A stretch of 64,000 bases of DNA, taken from the NCBI GenBank assembly GCA_003868215.1, contig QWDQ01000060.1, forward strand, positions 62,001 through 126,000, written 5' to 3'. Source of the DNA: Pseudophaeomoniella oleicola (lineage: Eukaryota; Ascomycota; Eurotiomycetes; Phaeomoniellales; Phaeomoniellaceae). Position 1 is the stretch's first letter. Each line of letters begins with the position of its first letter. Below are positions 1 to 12,500 of this stretch, piece by piece. A program made the translations under genes and the position numbers. The notes beneath the pieces are model-generated. The model saw nothing but the letters and a program-made list of their open reading frames with translations. It made no database searches and was not told where the DNA came from.

Positions 1-3000
1 GGGTCGTGAAGTCCTTGATTCTTGTAATGGCACCTAGAGCCGTCTCGAGGGACGTATAAAATGTGACGAGAGATGTCAATGTCTGAGCAAATGTAACAAC
101 ATTTACCAACGCCACCCCGATGGCGTTACTGTTGGTTAAGTTTTGAACTTGGGTGCCGAATGCCACCAGAGAAATCGCTATTGCAGCAACGACCAAACCC
201 AATACCAGAGTGAGCCAACGCTGTACGCAGAAAAGAGTATAAAATGGACGTTGAGAGGTGTCAAGCAATGAAACGTTGTGGTTCTGGAAGCGATGCTCCC
301 AGCCGAAAGCCCTGATCGACTCCAGACCGCTATAAGTTTCCAGCATATGGCTGAACAAGGGTGATTTTGCTTCCAGATCCAACAGTCGAACCTGGCGGCT
401 CGTCCTCAAGTAAAATTTCTGGAGGACGTACGCTGTTATGATGACTCCTGCCAAAAGAGCTGCAATATACTTGACACCAAGGGCAATAACGATTGCCTGC
501 CCAAGACAGTTGAAGCAATCCATTATGTACGGGATGGCAAATGAAGGAAGGTCAAGGTCTACAAGAGTCATGTCCTGGCTAAACCTGTTGAGCGTTATTC
601 CTGGATCGGTCGTGCTGTGGAAGCTGTAGTCTGCATGCATCGTCCTCTGTAAAAGATCCCAGTGCAACCTTTGAGCCGACTTGGGGACCATCACTTGGAA
701 CATGTAGAGCAGGATCGACCCAAACAAGGCCATGGCAGCCAGCTGAAACCCGGCGTAAGATGCGCCGTATATAGCATTGGTGTGCCGACCTGGGCTGTTC
801 TGGACGGCATCGACCCAGTGACCAATCCATATCTGTGCGAATCTGGTGCAGAAAACAAAGCTTCCATTCAGAAGTAGGTAGACGACAAAGTTCGATAAGC
901 CAATGTTCCTTAGGTAATATCCATATATTGCGGTACTCCCAGTCTGTCGGGTAGAGTCACTGGCCCCAATGCTGCCACTGGCAGCAGATTGGTCATTGGC
1001 AGTAACCTGCCCAGGACCGGCACTTGCCATCTTAACAGTATCTTGATCATCTGTGATCGACACAATGCCTGGTACCTCGCCTGTTATCTCAAAGCTCTCG
1101 ACCATACCTTGACGTTCAACGTTTCCGTTCTGGTCGAAAATAATGACAAAGTTTGCTTCCGGCACATACCGTGTTGCATGCGTCACAAATACAACGGTGC
1201 ATCCAAGCCTCTTGAGAAGGCCAGAGGTGCTCAGCAGTCCTTTGAAGACCGAACTCTCCGTTTGGGTATCCAGTCCGCTCAGACAATCATCCAAGAGAAG
1301 CAAAGCCCTCCTGGAATATACCGCTCGCGCAAGTGCGACTCGTTGGGCCTGGCCACCAGAAAGCTTCGTTCCTTTCGAGCCAAGCATGGTCCTATCTCCC
1401 TGTGGCATTGCCGCAATATCCTGAATCAGACTGACCGCGGCTATAACATCTGAATATAGTTGCTCGTCGAAATCGAGGCCACAAAGGATGTTGTCTCGCA
1501 TAGATAGGTTTTGAAGCCATGGTTCTTGGCCACAATAGGAAATAGAGGAGGAGGCCAGGCGAACGAAACCTTTAAAACATCGGACTTCACCTAGAAGGGT
1601 TCTCAAGAATGTCGACTTACCCGACCCGACTGGTCCCGACACGATAGTAAGTGTTCCTGGAAAGATCTGTACGTTGATGTTTCTCAGAACTGCAGTTGCC
1701 TCATCGTCATAACCAAAGCAACCCTCATCTATTGCGAAGATAGGGGCTCCCTCACTAAAGCCGTGTATGACCCTGGAGTACTGCCTCATCTCGATGTCAT
1801 CTTGATTAAATGGTGATTGTCGGTCCGACGTATTCGTGGATGTCAGCGGTTCACTTGGGTTCGAGGTCGAGGGAAGGAACAACCGATAATCCTGCCGTTC
1901 CTCGAGGTTGAGGTAGTCTTGAATCCTTCTAAAACAGGCCAGGGATGCAGCAAAGATGGGCAGAGCGTTCAAAGCGAGCCCCAGTGGTGAGGACATCAAA
2001 GAGACAATAGTAAGAGCGTAGTAAGCAGTTGAGCTAGTTAAGAGGCCACTTGAAGTCCCAGCAGGGACAAAGGCAAATAACAGCAGAGTCGCCACGGGGG
2101 ATAGCAACGATGGAGCATTCGCACACACGTTCATCAGAGCATCGATTCGGAGGTAAGCTTTCGCTTTCTTAACCTCAATAAGTCGTAATGCCTGAACGTG
2201 GTCCCCTTGTTGCGCAAGAAGACTGCTCATTTTTAGACCCTTAATGTTAGTCAAGAACGAAGATGTTACGCCGACACGCTTCTGTACGGCCTCGAGCCAG
2301 CGCTCCTGGCGCTTTTGAATCATCTTGGCGATTTGAGCGCTTCCCAGAGTTGAGAGAAGTGCAATTGCTACAGGAGCAACACAAGCTATACCCAAGCGCC
2401 GTTCTAACAAGTATATCGCGAGACCAACATCAATTGGTGACGCCCACAACTCGTGGAAGTTGGTCCAGCCTGTAACAATACTGTCGACGTCAGTGCTCAT
2501 CAGTGTCATAGCAGTAGCATCCTTCAGGGAGGAGGCGTTCACACGTAAAGTCTTGGAATATACGAGCGAGATGAGGCCACCTCTTGCCATAGTCATCATC
2601 CGATATGTTTTGTGTTTATAGAGCGCAACGCTCACCGCTAGCCCGCTGTATATAAGAGCCGTTGCGCCCACAAGGCCGTATCCTACATCCTTGTTTCCAG
2701 CGTTTGGGTGTGCCACAAATTCAATGATCCTTGATATCAAAAAAGGCTGTGCGAGGGTGAAACCAGTCTGGAATAATCTAGGAACCGCAGCGGCCAACAG
2801 AGGCCCCCTGAGACTCCAGAGCGTGGCAATCAGGAGTCTATTCTTTTCGTGATATCGCGATCTATTCCATTGAGATGTAAACTCTCCTTCCAACTTCTCG
2901 GACGACAAATCTGGGTCTGTATTGGACATGTCACTGAGTGATAGAACTGTCCGGAAGCCACGCCATAGAAATGGATTGAGCCACCAGAACACAGTCCTGC

Positions 3001-3669
3001 TGAGTATTCCAGAGGTTGCTTCGGGGGGAAGATCCCTGTATCGGTGAAGAAGCTGGCTGCGTTTATTCTGAGCTTCGAATGCCAAAATTATTGCTTTGGA
3101 GATCAAGCTAGCGGTAGCAATGGAACATAACCCAGGACCATTACCCACCAACCAAAGCGTTCGAAGTTGAACAGTGTCAAAGACAATGCTCGATAGTAGA
3201 TACACATTCACGATAGTAGAAGGCCGAACCGATCTAGTGTATTCAACGGCAGATAATGCGCATATGACCAAAGCATCTACGACCCGAAGGGAAGCTTCGG
3301 GAACAGAGGCTCGATTGCGAAGTCCTCGGACAGAGGTCCATAGAACTAGATAAGCCAGCTGCAGAGCAGCAAAGCCGGCACATATGATCTACATAAACTC
3401 AGGCTTAGCATTTCCGGCAATGGAAAGGAGTCAACCCCAATAAGAGAAGCAAAACTCACCAATTTCAAATAGAAGGCCCTATTTGGAACGGCTTTCGTAT
3501 CTTGACGGAGCAGATGATATATCCTGAGAGGAAAGACAGCTAGAAATATAGCCGACGGGAGCAACGAGAGTATGCTCTGTTCGAAGAGGAGTGTGAAATC
3601 AAAGCCTCCCCGGCAGTTTTTGCCCACAGCAGGCCCGAAAGCTCCATCGTCGCACTGCTGAGCAGCCAT
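1..3669 (-). CDS. ABC multidrug exporter, ABCC/MRP type (partial, C-terminus beyond left edge)
   Basis: This is the N-terminal two thirds of a full-length ABCC exporter, a membrane pump that uses ATP to move drugs, conjugates or metabolites. The start at 3669 gives the usual fungal N-terminus (FGPAVGKNCRGGFDFTLLFE). Exon 1 is 3669-3460, an intron lies at 3459-3389, and the frame then stays open to base 1. The first membrane domain carries the MRP-type motif FWWLNPFLWRG (around 2950-2985). The first nucleotide-binding domain has Walker A GPVGSGKST near 1612-1640 (about residue 655), the signature LSGGQAQRVALARA near 1325-1365 (about residue 743) and Walker B LLLLDDCLSGLD just after it. The second membrane domain begins near 900 and runs off the window, so the second ATPase domain is not seen. 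It sits head to head with the reductase gene at 5163, 1.5 kb away. The substrate cannot be inferred. Confidence 0.93.
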
Positions 3670-4208
3670 TTAGGGATTGGGTCGTATGAATAGATACTGA
3701 CGGTTGATCATGGAGAATGGGTTGAATATGTACGAGATGGAATGAAGTCCAGAGGGAAGAATCGCTCTTTCATTGGAAATATTTCTTGAAGTGATGAGGT
3801 ACATGTGCAGTTTTAAAGACGAACCAAGCTGATCTTCCAATGCTGGAACGCACAACATTGGAAGCACTGACTGGTACGGATAGATTACAAGGACAAGCTA
3901 AAACGTACCCAAGATGTTGCTTCTTGTTGCAAGGCTGACGAAACCCGCTGATAAGAGTGTAAGCATTGCTTGCGTACCTCTTAAACAGATTGCGTAGTCT
4001 AGGTACGTCACGGCCATGGAGTTCGGTGAGGTCTCGATTTGATAGACTCTTCCTCGAGAGAAAGTTGCCTCCGAACTGGGTTTCGTTTACCTCTGAAGGC
4101 TGTGCCGGAGAGCGAGGAGGACTTCGCTCGTGAAGTTGTCTGGAAATCAGAGAGGATGGTAGGGATAGCAATCGGTATAGACTGGTGGGACCAGACCGCA
4201 AACGCCTA

Positions 4209-4230
4209 CCTACCTAGGTACCTAGGTAGG
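4209..4230. repeat. Perfect 22-bp palindrome, CCTAGGTACCTAGG family
   Basis: The 22 bases read identically on both strands (CCTACCTAGGTACCTAGGTA plus GG). The same core occurs at 51847-51866. Related tracts of CCTA/TAGG units lie near 9313-9432, 22741-22800, 40264 and 41100-41190. All copies are intergenic. Confidence 0.9.
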
Positions 4231-4877
4231 CACATAGTATTAGTACAATGGTGAGAAGAATGAGATCGTACTGCTGGCGGTGTTAATGCAAGAACCGGCA
4301 TTTTACAGCACCTCCATACTTAACTACCTGACCAATGAGGCGTTTGGGTTCGTAGCAGGCCGTGAGCTGAACATTGCTTTCAGCTCTAGAGGTCGCCAGT
4401 ATGACTCTAACGGCAACCGAACGCTAGAAAGCTGGGATGAGAAGAGCGCTGTTGAGGAGCGCACAGATTTCTTCCTAGTCAATACGACAGATTAGATATG
4501 CCCTCTTCTACTTCTCTCCCTTGGTCGAAGCATTGGTCGAAAGAAACCAAGTCCAGATCTTAGGTCTTGATTTCTTGGGCGGAGCACTGAGCTACAGATC
4601 AGGATCCTTAGAAACCTTAGGCGCAATAACAATCGCAGCTGAACAGACAAGGTACCTAAGGCACATGAACAGCCTGGCAGTAAAACTCAGCGCAGGGAAT
4701 CAGGAGTCGAAAAACAGCACCTCTGATGGCCGAACAATGGCATCCAATGCACTCTGAAGTTCATCGTTTTCCGGAATTTTGTAGGGACCGACCAGAGGCA
4801 GATTTGATTCTGCTTGAAGCCTACAAATCTATACATTAGGTACTTAAGATTGACTGATCTTACCGAGCGAACTTATC

Positions 4878-4889
4878 TACTACGTAGTA
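4878..4889. repeat. TACTACGTAGTA palindrome, copy 1
   Basis: This exact 12-base palindrome occurs five times in the window (4878, 29851, 51684, 53412, 53942), always between genes. Looser variants lie near 28248, 52163 and 59155. Confidence 0.9.
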
Positions 4890-5162
4890 CTATTACCGGT
4901 ACCTTATGTGAAAAGGTTGGTGTCGATCTTCGCTTCAAACAATAAGACCCATCAGGCTCTATCACGTACATGCAGATAAAACTAGTTAATTAGGTCATAA
5001 CCGACGAACGATTGCGGGAGCTTGTCGGCACAGACCAAAACCAAGCTCGCCAACGAATTTAACCAGGCGCGCCGCTATCTCCCAACACATATATCGTCCT
5101 CCACGTCCGTTCCCTTGCTGACAAGGTCCCCAAGCACCACCAAAGTCTGCATACACGATAAT

Positions 5163-6261
5163 ATGACTGGCCTGCAACAAGTTTCAGCCTCAGGCTGGCA
5201 ATTCTGTACAGCATCTACTGCTCAGACCGCAGGGCTGGGGATCGTGGCTGCAATTGGAGCTTGGGTCCTCGCATCGAAGACGTTCGTTCTCGTCCGTGCT
5301 TTGCTTAGCATCTTTGTCCTCCCCGGTAAATCTGTAAGTGCCCTGCGTACTCCATCTTCTTCACTCTTCCTGACCAATCTGACAGCTGCGGTCATTCGGC
5401 CCTCGCGGCTCTTGGGCACTCATCACTGGCGCAAGCGATGGCATTGGCAAAGAATATGCGATGCAGATCGCCAAACAGGGCTACAATCTTCTGTTGGTAT
5501 CCCGAACTGCTTCAAAGCTAGATGCGCTAGCGGCAGACATCACGAACGGAAACTCGGCTGTCCGCGTTGAGACGCTGGCAATGGACTTCAGCAAGAATGA
5601 CGCCAGTGATTATGCGCGCTTGTCTGCCTTGATCGCAGGGAAGGACATCGCTATTTTGGTCAATAACGTTGGACAATCACATGCTATTCCTGTGCCATTC
5701 GCGGAAACTTCCTCTGAAGAACGAGACGCGATTGTCACCATCAATTGCTTCGGTACCCTAAAAATTACGCAGCTGGTTCTATCAGGCATGATCGAACGTA
5801 AGCGAGGCCTCGTCTTGACCATGGGCTCTTTCGGTGGCGTCCTTCCAACCCCTCTTCTGGCTACCTACTCGGGCTCGAAAGCTTTCCTACAACAATGGTC
5901 GAGCGCTCTGGCCGGCGAAGTGGCTCAATATGGCATCACAGTCCACTTCGTCCATTCGTACCTTGTCACGTCCGCTATGTCCAAGGTTCGTCGCACAAGT
6001 GCTATGGTACCCAGCCCTCGCAGCTTTGTCAAGTCCGTCTTGGGCAAGATTGGAAGATCCGGCGGCAGTCAGGGCTATGCTTACAGTGGCAGTCCGTGGT
6101 GGAGTCATGCTCTCATGTTATTCGCCATGCAGAGTATCACGAGTATCTACGGAAGTCTAGCCTTGAAGATCAACTACAACATGCACCTTGGGATCCGAAT
6201 AGCCGCGCTGAGAAAGGCCGAGAGGGAAAAGGCCAAGGCAGCGGCGACCAAAAGCGCGTGA
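5163..6261 (+). CDS. IFA38: Very-long-chain 3-oxoacyl-CoA reductase (IFA38/KAR-type)
   Basis: This ER-bound short-chain dehydrogenase reduces 3-oxoacyl-CoA with NADPH, the second step of very-long-chain fatty-acid elongation needed for sphingolipids. The coding sequence is 5163-5333 joined to 5386-6261, giving 348 residues, close to the yeast protein. A hydrophobic N-terminal anchor at about residues 18-52 precedes the nucleotide-binding motif TGASDGIG (71-78). The NNVG motif (about 150-153), the catalytic Ser in MGSFGG (205) and the YSGSK pair Tyr218/Lys222 are all present. The C-terminus is rich in Lys ([13 protein letters not shown]), consistent with a tail facing the cytosol. The start at 5163 was chosen because it is the last in-frame ATG before the membrane anchor. 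The alternative is another SDR of the same family, but the anchor plus motif spacing fit KAR well. Confidence 0.93.
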
Positions 6262-7127
6262 TCGGACAAGCGAAATCTCTGGATGGCTCTTGATTAACGA
6301 CTTCATTCGTGGAGTGCTCCCAAGACCTGCATGTCAAGCAAGCAATGACAAATATTGTCAACCGGGGCGGGCCAATGGAAGACTTGATATAGTTGCACCT
6401 GATAATTATTGGCGAACTATGACCCTTCTCTTCCTTCCGCTACAAAGACCTTCTGGTACACTTTAGGAATACGAAAGCTTGAGGGCCAGCCATCTCTGTG
6501 CTCAAGATGCGAGTCTGAAGACACTTTTGAGCGTTTACGTGCAGTTACCGTAGAGCGAGCGATCCACCACCTTGACTGGCTGGGGTATGTAGGAAGGTGT
6601 GGTTTAACGTCGTGTTGCTAGATTCGCCTTGCCAGTTTGTAAACAGAACCAAGGGAACCACAGCTCCCTGTGCAGCTTTGAATCGTATCAGATGAAATGA
6701 AATGAATTCGCCTGTCTACCATCATTGTCAATATCTCATCTAATGTCCCTTTCAAAGGACGAAGCAATCGTTTAATTACTATAAACAGACTGAGTGCTTT
6801 TGATCGTGAGGACGAAGCTTCGAAAAAGATCGACGGACCCGCCTACTACGGTACTCGGTATTACAGCTAAACCGTGGATATGACGTATCATTTCGATCGA
6901 ACACGGCAGAAAGCTCGTAGATTGTCAACAAGGAAATTTTGACCCGGACCTTGAACTTCGTTTGGTATATGAGAAGTGGTAGCAGACAGCAGCATACCCA
7001 GTGTTGAATGACACATTTCTTATCCTGAGCTGTGCCTCAATTACCTGCTGAATATGATATAAGTACATAGTCCCGGATTCAAGAAAAGGCTTGACAGTAG
7101 TCGGAAAGCTGTCAGTATAACCCTTGT
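6262..7127. other. Intergenic, no feature seen
   Basis: The 866 bases between the reductase stop and the NCA2 start contain no coding frame or structured element that I can support. They should hold the reductase 3' end and the NCA2 promoter. Confidence 0.6.
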
Positions 7128-9209
7128 ATGACGATGTCGATCGTGCAAGAGTAAGCGACTTTCCTTGCAGTTTGGAATACTACATACTAACATCATTTAT
7201 AGTCAAGTCCGACTTCTGGACCTGTACGTTGACAAGTTCCAGCTATCTTCTGCGGCATCACGACGTGGTTCCACCGCTTCAGCGGATGTTGTCACACTCG
7301 GAGATCAATCCCAATCTACCCATGCCGCGAAATTGAAATCTGTAATACGTTCACTTTCTGCTACCTCGACGAAAAGACCTCAGCTGTCGACAAAGCGCCT
7401 ATTGCAGCTACTCGAGCAAGCTCAGCAGAGCCGTGACGTCCAGGATGTCCAAGCAACGCGGCAGTCGGAGATCGAAGATGAATTGGAGTGGATCGTTGTC
7501 GCAAAAGCCGCTGTGCAAACGTACGGTCTGGTGATGGAAGCGCTCCTGCAACAGCTGGCGCCTATATCTGACGAGCTGTGGTACTGGGATGGGATACTCA
7601 CATCATACACCAGTACTAGTTTATACACCCTACAAACAGCGCCGCTCAGAATCCTGGAGCGTACGAAGGAGGTAATCGCCGATGTGCGCAATAGGCAGAC
7701 TTCCATTGGCGCAGCTTCGATCCAACAATCTCTCTCCGATCGGTGGAGTCATTTTTATAATATTGTTCGACAGAGTGTTTCAGAGCGGTCGCTTGCGCAT
7801 GCGAGGACGACAGTTTTGTCACCTTTTGCTATCTGCCGATCAGAAGCACAGCAGAAACAGAACGGGTTGAAGAGACTACGCGAACTCAGTTCTTCTGGAC
7901 TGGGGTTACTTGTCAATGAGGCCCTTGCATTCCCAGATCAGTCATTAAATGCAACGGGCATAGATGATCCTATCATCAACAAGGAGGAATGGCGAAGTAC
8001 TGTTGAGAAGAGTATTTCGTTGATGGAAAGCATCCTCTTCAATGTTTGCTCTGTCGGGACGAACGTTGGTGACTTTGAAGAGACAGTATTTGCAACTGTC
8101 GAAGACGAGTCTGAAGTGTTCTCCCAACGCACCGACTCCAGGAGCCAACACATGGTGGATCGCCTTCAAGGAATACTGAAGCTTCACCTACCTTCTCAAG
8201 TGGCAGCTTCAAAGTCATGCTTCGTACAGTACGGCCGACCACCTTGGATCATCAGATATTGGCTTCCTGGCACTGTGCTGCTCCTCTCGGGCAGTACAAT
8301 TCTGCGCGTAGTAGCCAACAGACGTGTTGAGATTCTCACATGGATCCAAGAATTCGGAGGTACAGTCCGTGATTTCTGGCTAAACTGGATCATCGAGCCC
8401 GTGAAAAAGCTGATTGGAACTATCCGCCATGATGAGGCAAGTGAGGTCGCAATTATGTCCAAAGACAGCCTCCGCGCAGATCGAGAGAGCTTGGAACGAA
8501 TGGTTGTCGACTTTGCAGCAGATCACCCTGAAACGGGCAATGGGTCTGCGTATAGTCAGACTGAACTGACCGAGATTAGCGCCAAAGTGAAGGAGGGTGA
8601 TCTAACGCCAGTCCTCAAGGCATACGAGCGCGATTTGCGAAAACCATTTCTTGGAACCGTCAGGGGAGACTTGGTCAGAGCGTTGTTGATACAGGTCCAG
8701 AAGACGAAAGTTGACGTCGAAGTGGCAATAGGCGGTATAGACTCGCTGCTCAAGAGCCAAGAGCTAGTTTTTGGTTTCGTTGGACTGACACCTGGTCTGT
8801 TGGTCTCCTTTGCTGTGCTCCGCTGGCTCAGCGGTGTTTTCGGCAGTCGACGTGGTGGACGTCTACACCGACAGCAAGGAGAGACCGTCCGTACCTTAAG
8901 GTAAGCCACACTCCTGTGCAATCCCAATATTTTCCAAATACACTGACAAAGTCTCCCCACAGAAACATCGACCGCATCCTCGACGCCTCTACCCTGACAC
9001 AGGAAGGCATGCTCTCCTACAAAGACCACGGCATGCTAATCGGCGAGGTCCACGTGTTACGCCAGAAAGCCCTCAACGTCTTGCCGGCGCGTGTCCACCG
9101 CGAGTTCTTGGAAGACGTCAACGAACTGGCCGACGTCAAGGTCGGTGTGCACAGACAGGCGAAGGCTCTAGATCGCATCCGGTGGGCGTATGGGAAGTGG
9201 CTTCAGTAG
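7128..9209 (+). CDS. NCA2: NCA2-family mitochondrial protein
   Basis: NCA2 in yeast is needed, with NCA3, for proper expression of the mitochondrially encoded ATP synthase subunits 6 and 8; the protein sits in the mitochondrial membrane. Three exons join in frame: 7128-7150, 7203-8900 and 8963-9209 (655 residues). The first exon gives only eight codons (MTMSIVQD); a second ATG at 7134 is equally possible. The middle part is helical. Two hydrophobic segments are clear, one at WLPGTVLLLSGSTILRVV (about 8262-8315) and one at FGFVGLTPGLLVSFAVL (about 8770-8822), and they flank a soluble loop. The last exon carries the conserved C-terminal block from NIDRILDAS to the end, including LSYKDHGMLIGEVHVLR. 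This two-membrane-helix layout and the C-terminal block identify the family. Confidence 0.9.
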
Positions 9210-9543
9210 AGCTTCAATGTGTAAAAGAAAAAAGAAAAAGGATGGAGGTTTTTTTTGTCTATATTGAATATATATATTTTCAAATGGAAATCATACCTAA
9301 TCATTGAGTCGTCCAATGTAGGTAGGTATTAACATCGAAGGTTGGAATAGGTATTGAACGTTATGTACATACATACCTACGACGTGATTCCTCCTGGATC
9401 CATATCCTTCACTGCCTACCTTAGGTAGCTTAGTTACTTAGTATAATCCTCATCCAAGCCGACTGTAAAAGCCACTCCAATCGCATTCAATAACCCAGAT
9501 TAAACGCTGCTGAATCCAACAAGTAGGCCCGCGCCCTCACACA
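9210..9543. other. Short convergent intergenic region
   Basis: NCA2 (+) and the zinc-cluster gene (-) end toward each other here. The sequence has AT-rich tracts near 9225-9285, plausible as a 3' end region for NCA2, and several TAGG/CCTA units at 9318-9432 of the palindrome family described at 4209. No coding sequence is seen. Confidence 0.6.
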
Positions 9544-12500
9544 CTACCCCCCTCTCCACTCCCCACCCCCATCCCCGCCACTCCGCCCTCCTCCTTCCCT
9601 CTCCTTCTCCCCCAACTCCAACTCCTGCATGTCCTTCTCGAGCCCCAAGATGCCGATCGCCCAGTGCACGCGCGCGGCCGGGTTGACGCCGATGAAGCGC
9701 CGGTCGTGGTTTATTGCGGCGGGGGTTTCGAGGTCGAGGGGGAGGGGGGAGGATTGGTCGTCGGAGGGGTCTCGTGATGGTAGTGGAGGGGGTGGTGGTT
9801 GAGGTGGTTGTTGGGTGGCGTTGGGGGGTTGTGAGAAGTCGAAATTTGAAGAAGAGGTGGTGGATGAGGTTGAGGTGGTGACTCCTCCCGTGGCTTGCCA
9901 TAATGGACCCAGTGGGCGGAGGCTGGTGTACGGTTGAGGCTGGGATGAAAGGGGGAAATGCTGACCATCGGGCTGGAATTGCGGCTGCGGTTGCGGTGGG
10001 TTGCGGAGTGCTTGTATCATTTTCTCCCTTTCGCGCCAGAGGCTGGCTGTACGGACGTCTTTGTCCTGATGACCGCTTGTTGAAATGTAGGTGGGAAACG
10101 ATGGTGGAGCAAAAGCAGGAGCGCCACTGTCGTGGGGTGTGCCGGTCGATTGTGACCGATCGCTTGTTGCTCCTGGACCAGGTGGCGTCCCCTTTGGAGG
10201 ACCTCCCGCTTGGCCCATCCCCATTCGCTGCCAGGCAGCTTCGCAACCTGACGCGACCGCAGCGCTAGTTTGCCATCCTGTGCATCGGGCAATGTCTCGC
10301 AACTTTGTGATCGTCCATTTTCGCTGATTGGGATCCACGAATTGGACGGCTGCGAAGAAAACCGGAAAGGTCGATTCCATTAATGCAGCACCGAGGGCAG
10401 GGTTCATGTCATTTTGAGTACGTGTATTTGGCTGCATCTCAGCTGGCATGTCTTGAAACGATGCGCGAAACTCTGGGCCTTTGGGAGTAGCCATGCGAGC
10501 GGTAGCACTGGATAGACTGCTATACAAACCACCACATATACGACCCATAGTATTAGCTATTTCAGCTGTCTTCCGGGCTGAAACCCCTGTAGCCATCATC
10601 GCTGCCGGTGGCATGTGCGGATGCAATCTATGCAGTAGCAGGAGGCCACAATTGTAATGGATCTGTATGCAAGCGACGACATATCGGCGATATTGTATAG
10701 CGGGTCCGAATGGAGTGTCGATGGGAGGAGTCTGCGTGGGTGGCAGTGGTTGAAACTGCGAGGGAAGAGCGGCTGCGAATGTCTCGAATGCACGGGCAAT
10801 GGCTGCGTGTTCTTCAAGCGCTCGCTCCGTCAGTACATCTAAGTCTGATTTGATATCTTCGGTTTGTGGGTTGTTCGGCATTGATGACGACTGTGTGTTA
10901 TGAACTTGCTGTGAATGATATCGTGCGTGCGGCGGCTGTAGGTTTCCTGACCCAGAGACAGTTATATACGGATCCTGTAAGTTTCGTGAGACATCTGCGT
11001 AGGCAGATTCCATTTGAGCTGGTTTGGGCGGCATCATGCCATGGAATGTTGGCACTGGTGGCCTCGGTGGACCTTCCATGGCAGACCCCTGCCTCGAGTC
11101 TGGTGGCGGCATACCCATTCCAGGTGAGGGACTTTGCGCATTAGAAGTACTTGCAGCGCCCGTTGATGGACCTTGACCAGACGGCGGATTCGGGAAAAAA
11201 CCCGGCGGTGGTTTCCATCGACCACCATTCGAAGTCATCACCTTCATTTTTCGTTTTCGATCCTTTGCTCCCCAATCTGCGAGTCTTGCCATGAGCAAGA
11301 CCAAATGGTCGAAGGTGCCATAAGGGGCGTCGATCCGTCCGAACTGGGACCTTGGTGGATTCGTTGTCCAGTATTCGTACGGCATGATCAGATCGTTTCC
11401 ACCCATCATACTTTGAAACAGATCTTGTTTGCAATACCACCAGAAAAGATCACTACGGACCTTGTAATCATCGATGTCCTTTTCGGTCATATACATTTGC
11501 TGATAGCCTCCATATTGATTGAGATCATTGAAACGCACGTGCATCCCCGTCAGCTCACTAATAAACTTGTCGTCAACCTCCCAGTCCTTTGGATCAAGCA
11601 AGTTGTCAGGAAAGCCGGTCTGCTTCCATATGTCCCTCCATACCATATCTGGCAGGGGACTCATTGTGGCTATCAATGCTTTTGCATGATCTCTCATCTG
11701 TCGTATTGTCCTTGTCGTGGCTGCAAAATCGAACTCCATGATCAGTATTTTAGCTCCCTGTAAATGAATGGTCCATTTGGAGTGCTCTGCGCACATGACC
11801 TCATAGAATCCAAGTACTAAGTTCGTGGCAAGTGTCGCAATCTCATTACGTCTATGCGGTAGGCCTATTAGCTTCGATACTCGGCGCAGGGCGTAATGAA
11901 AATGTTTGCTAGATGGTCCAATCGAGGTCTCCTGAAGTTTGGATATGTGCAGGGCTCCGAGTGCTAGGATTGCATGAAGTAGAGGGGGATGTTCTAGGGC
12001 AAGTGATGGCATGGTGTACGTCCATAGCCCTTGTTTCGATAGCGGCAAAGTCTGGCCACTGAACAGGGATGCGGTATTTGTGAAGTTCCGTTCGTATACG
12101 GTGATACTTTGACCAGTTGCAGCGACAAAATGAGCAAAGATCCGCGCAGTCTTCTCGTCATTCAAGGGTGATGAGGCATATGAAGGGTGGTACCTCGCCA
12201 GTACATTAGGCGTGTTGAGGAAGGTTGTATAACTTCTCGTCTGAAGGACACTAGGATGTGCGTGGACTCGCCTCAAGAGCTGTAGATCCTCAATGGAAGC
12301 AGATCGAACGTTGGGTCGATTTAATTCCTCCTCTATGTCTTCATCCATAACATCCCATGGATCGTTCGGATCCTCCTCGACACCTTCGACCAATTGCTCC
12401 TCTCCCATTTTCAAGACCCTAGTTTCATTGATTCTTCCCTCTTCCAACGTGCTGTGTCCGAAGTTTGCGTGGTATTCTATCGGCAACGCTAGGTCGTTAT

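Larger units (their letters stand above)
3670..5162. other. Intergenic region between divergent ABC exporter and reductase genes
   Basis: This 1.5 kb stretch separates two divergently transcribed genes and should hold both promoters. No convincing coding frame is seen; minus-strand open frames at 3670-3867 and 3770-4201 have no recognisable protein content. It carries a perfect 22-base palindrome at 4209-4230 and a TACTACGTAGTA palindrome at 4878-4889, both described separately. Confidence 0.6.

Noticed and set aside
3770-4201. 143-codon minus-strand open frame upstream of the ABC exporter
   Set aside because: No domain, low-information composition, and it overlaps the likely promoter. The exporter already has a convincing N-terminus at 3669.
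9500-10246. Long open frames on both strands over the zinc-cluster C-terminus
   Set aside because: They are shadows caused by the GC-rich, repetitive tail of the regulator gene.
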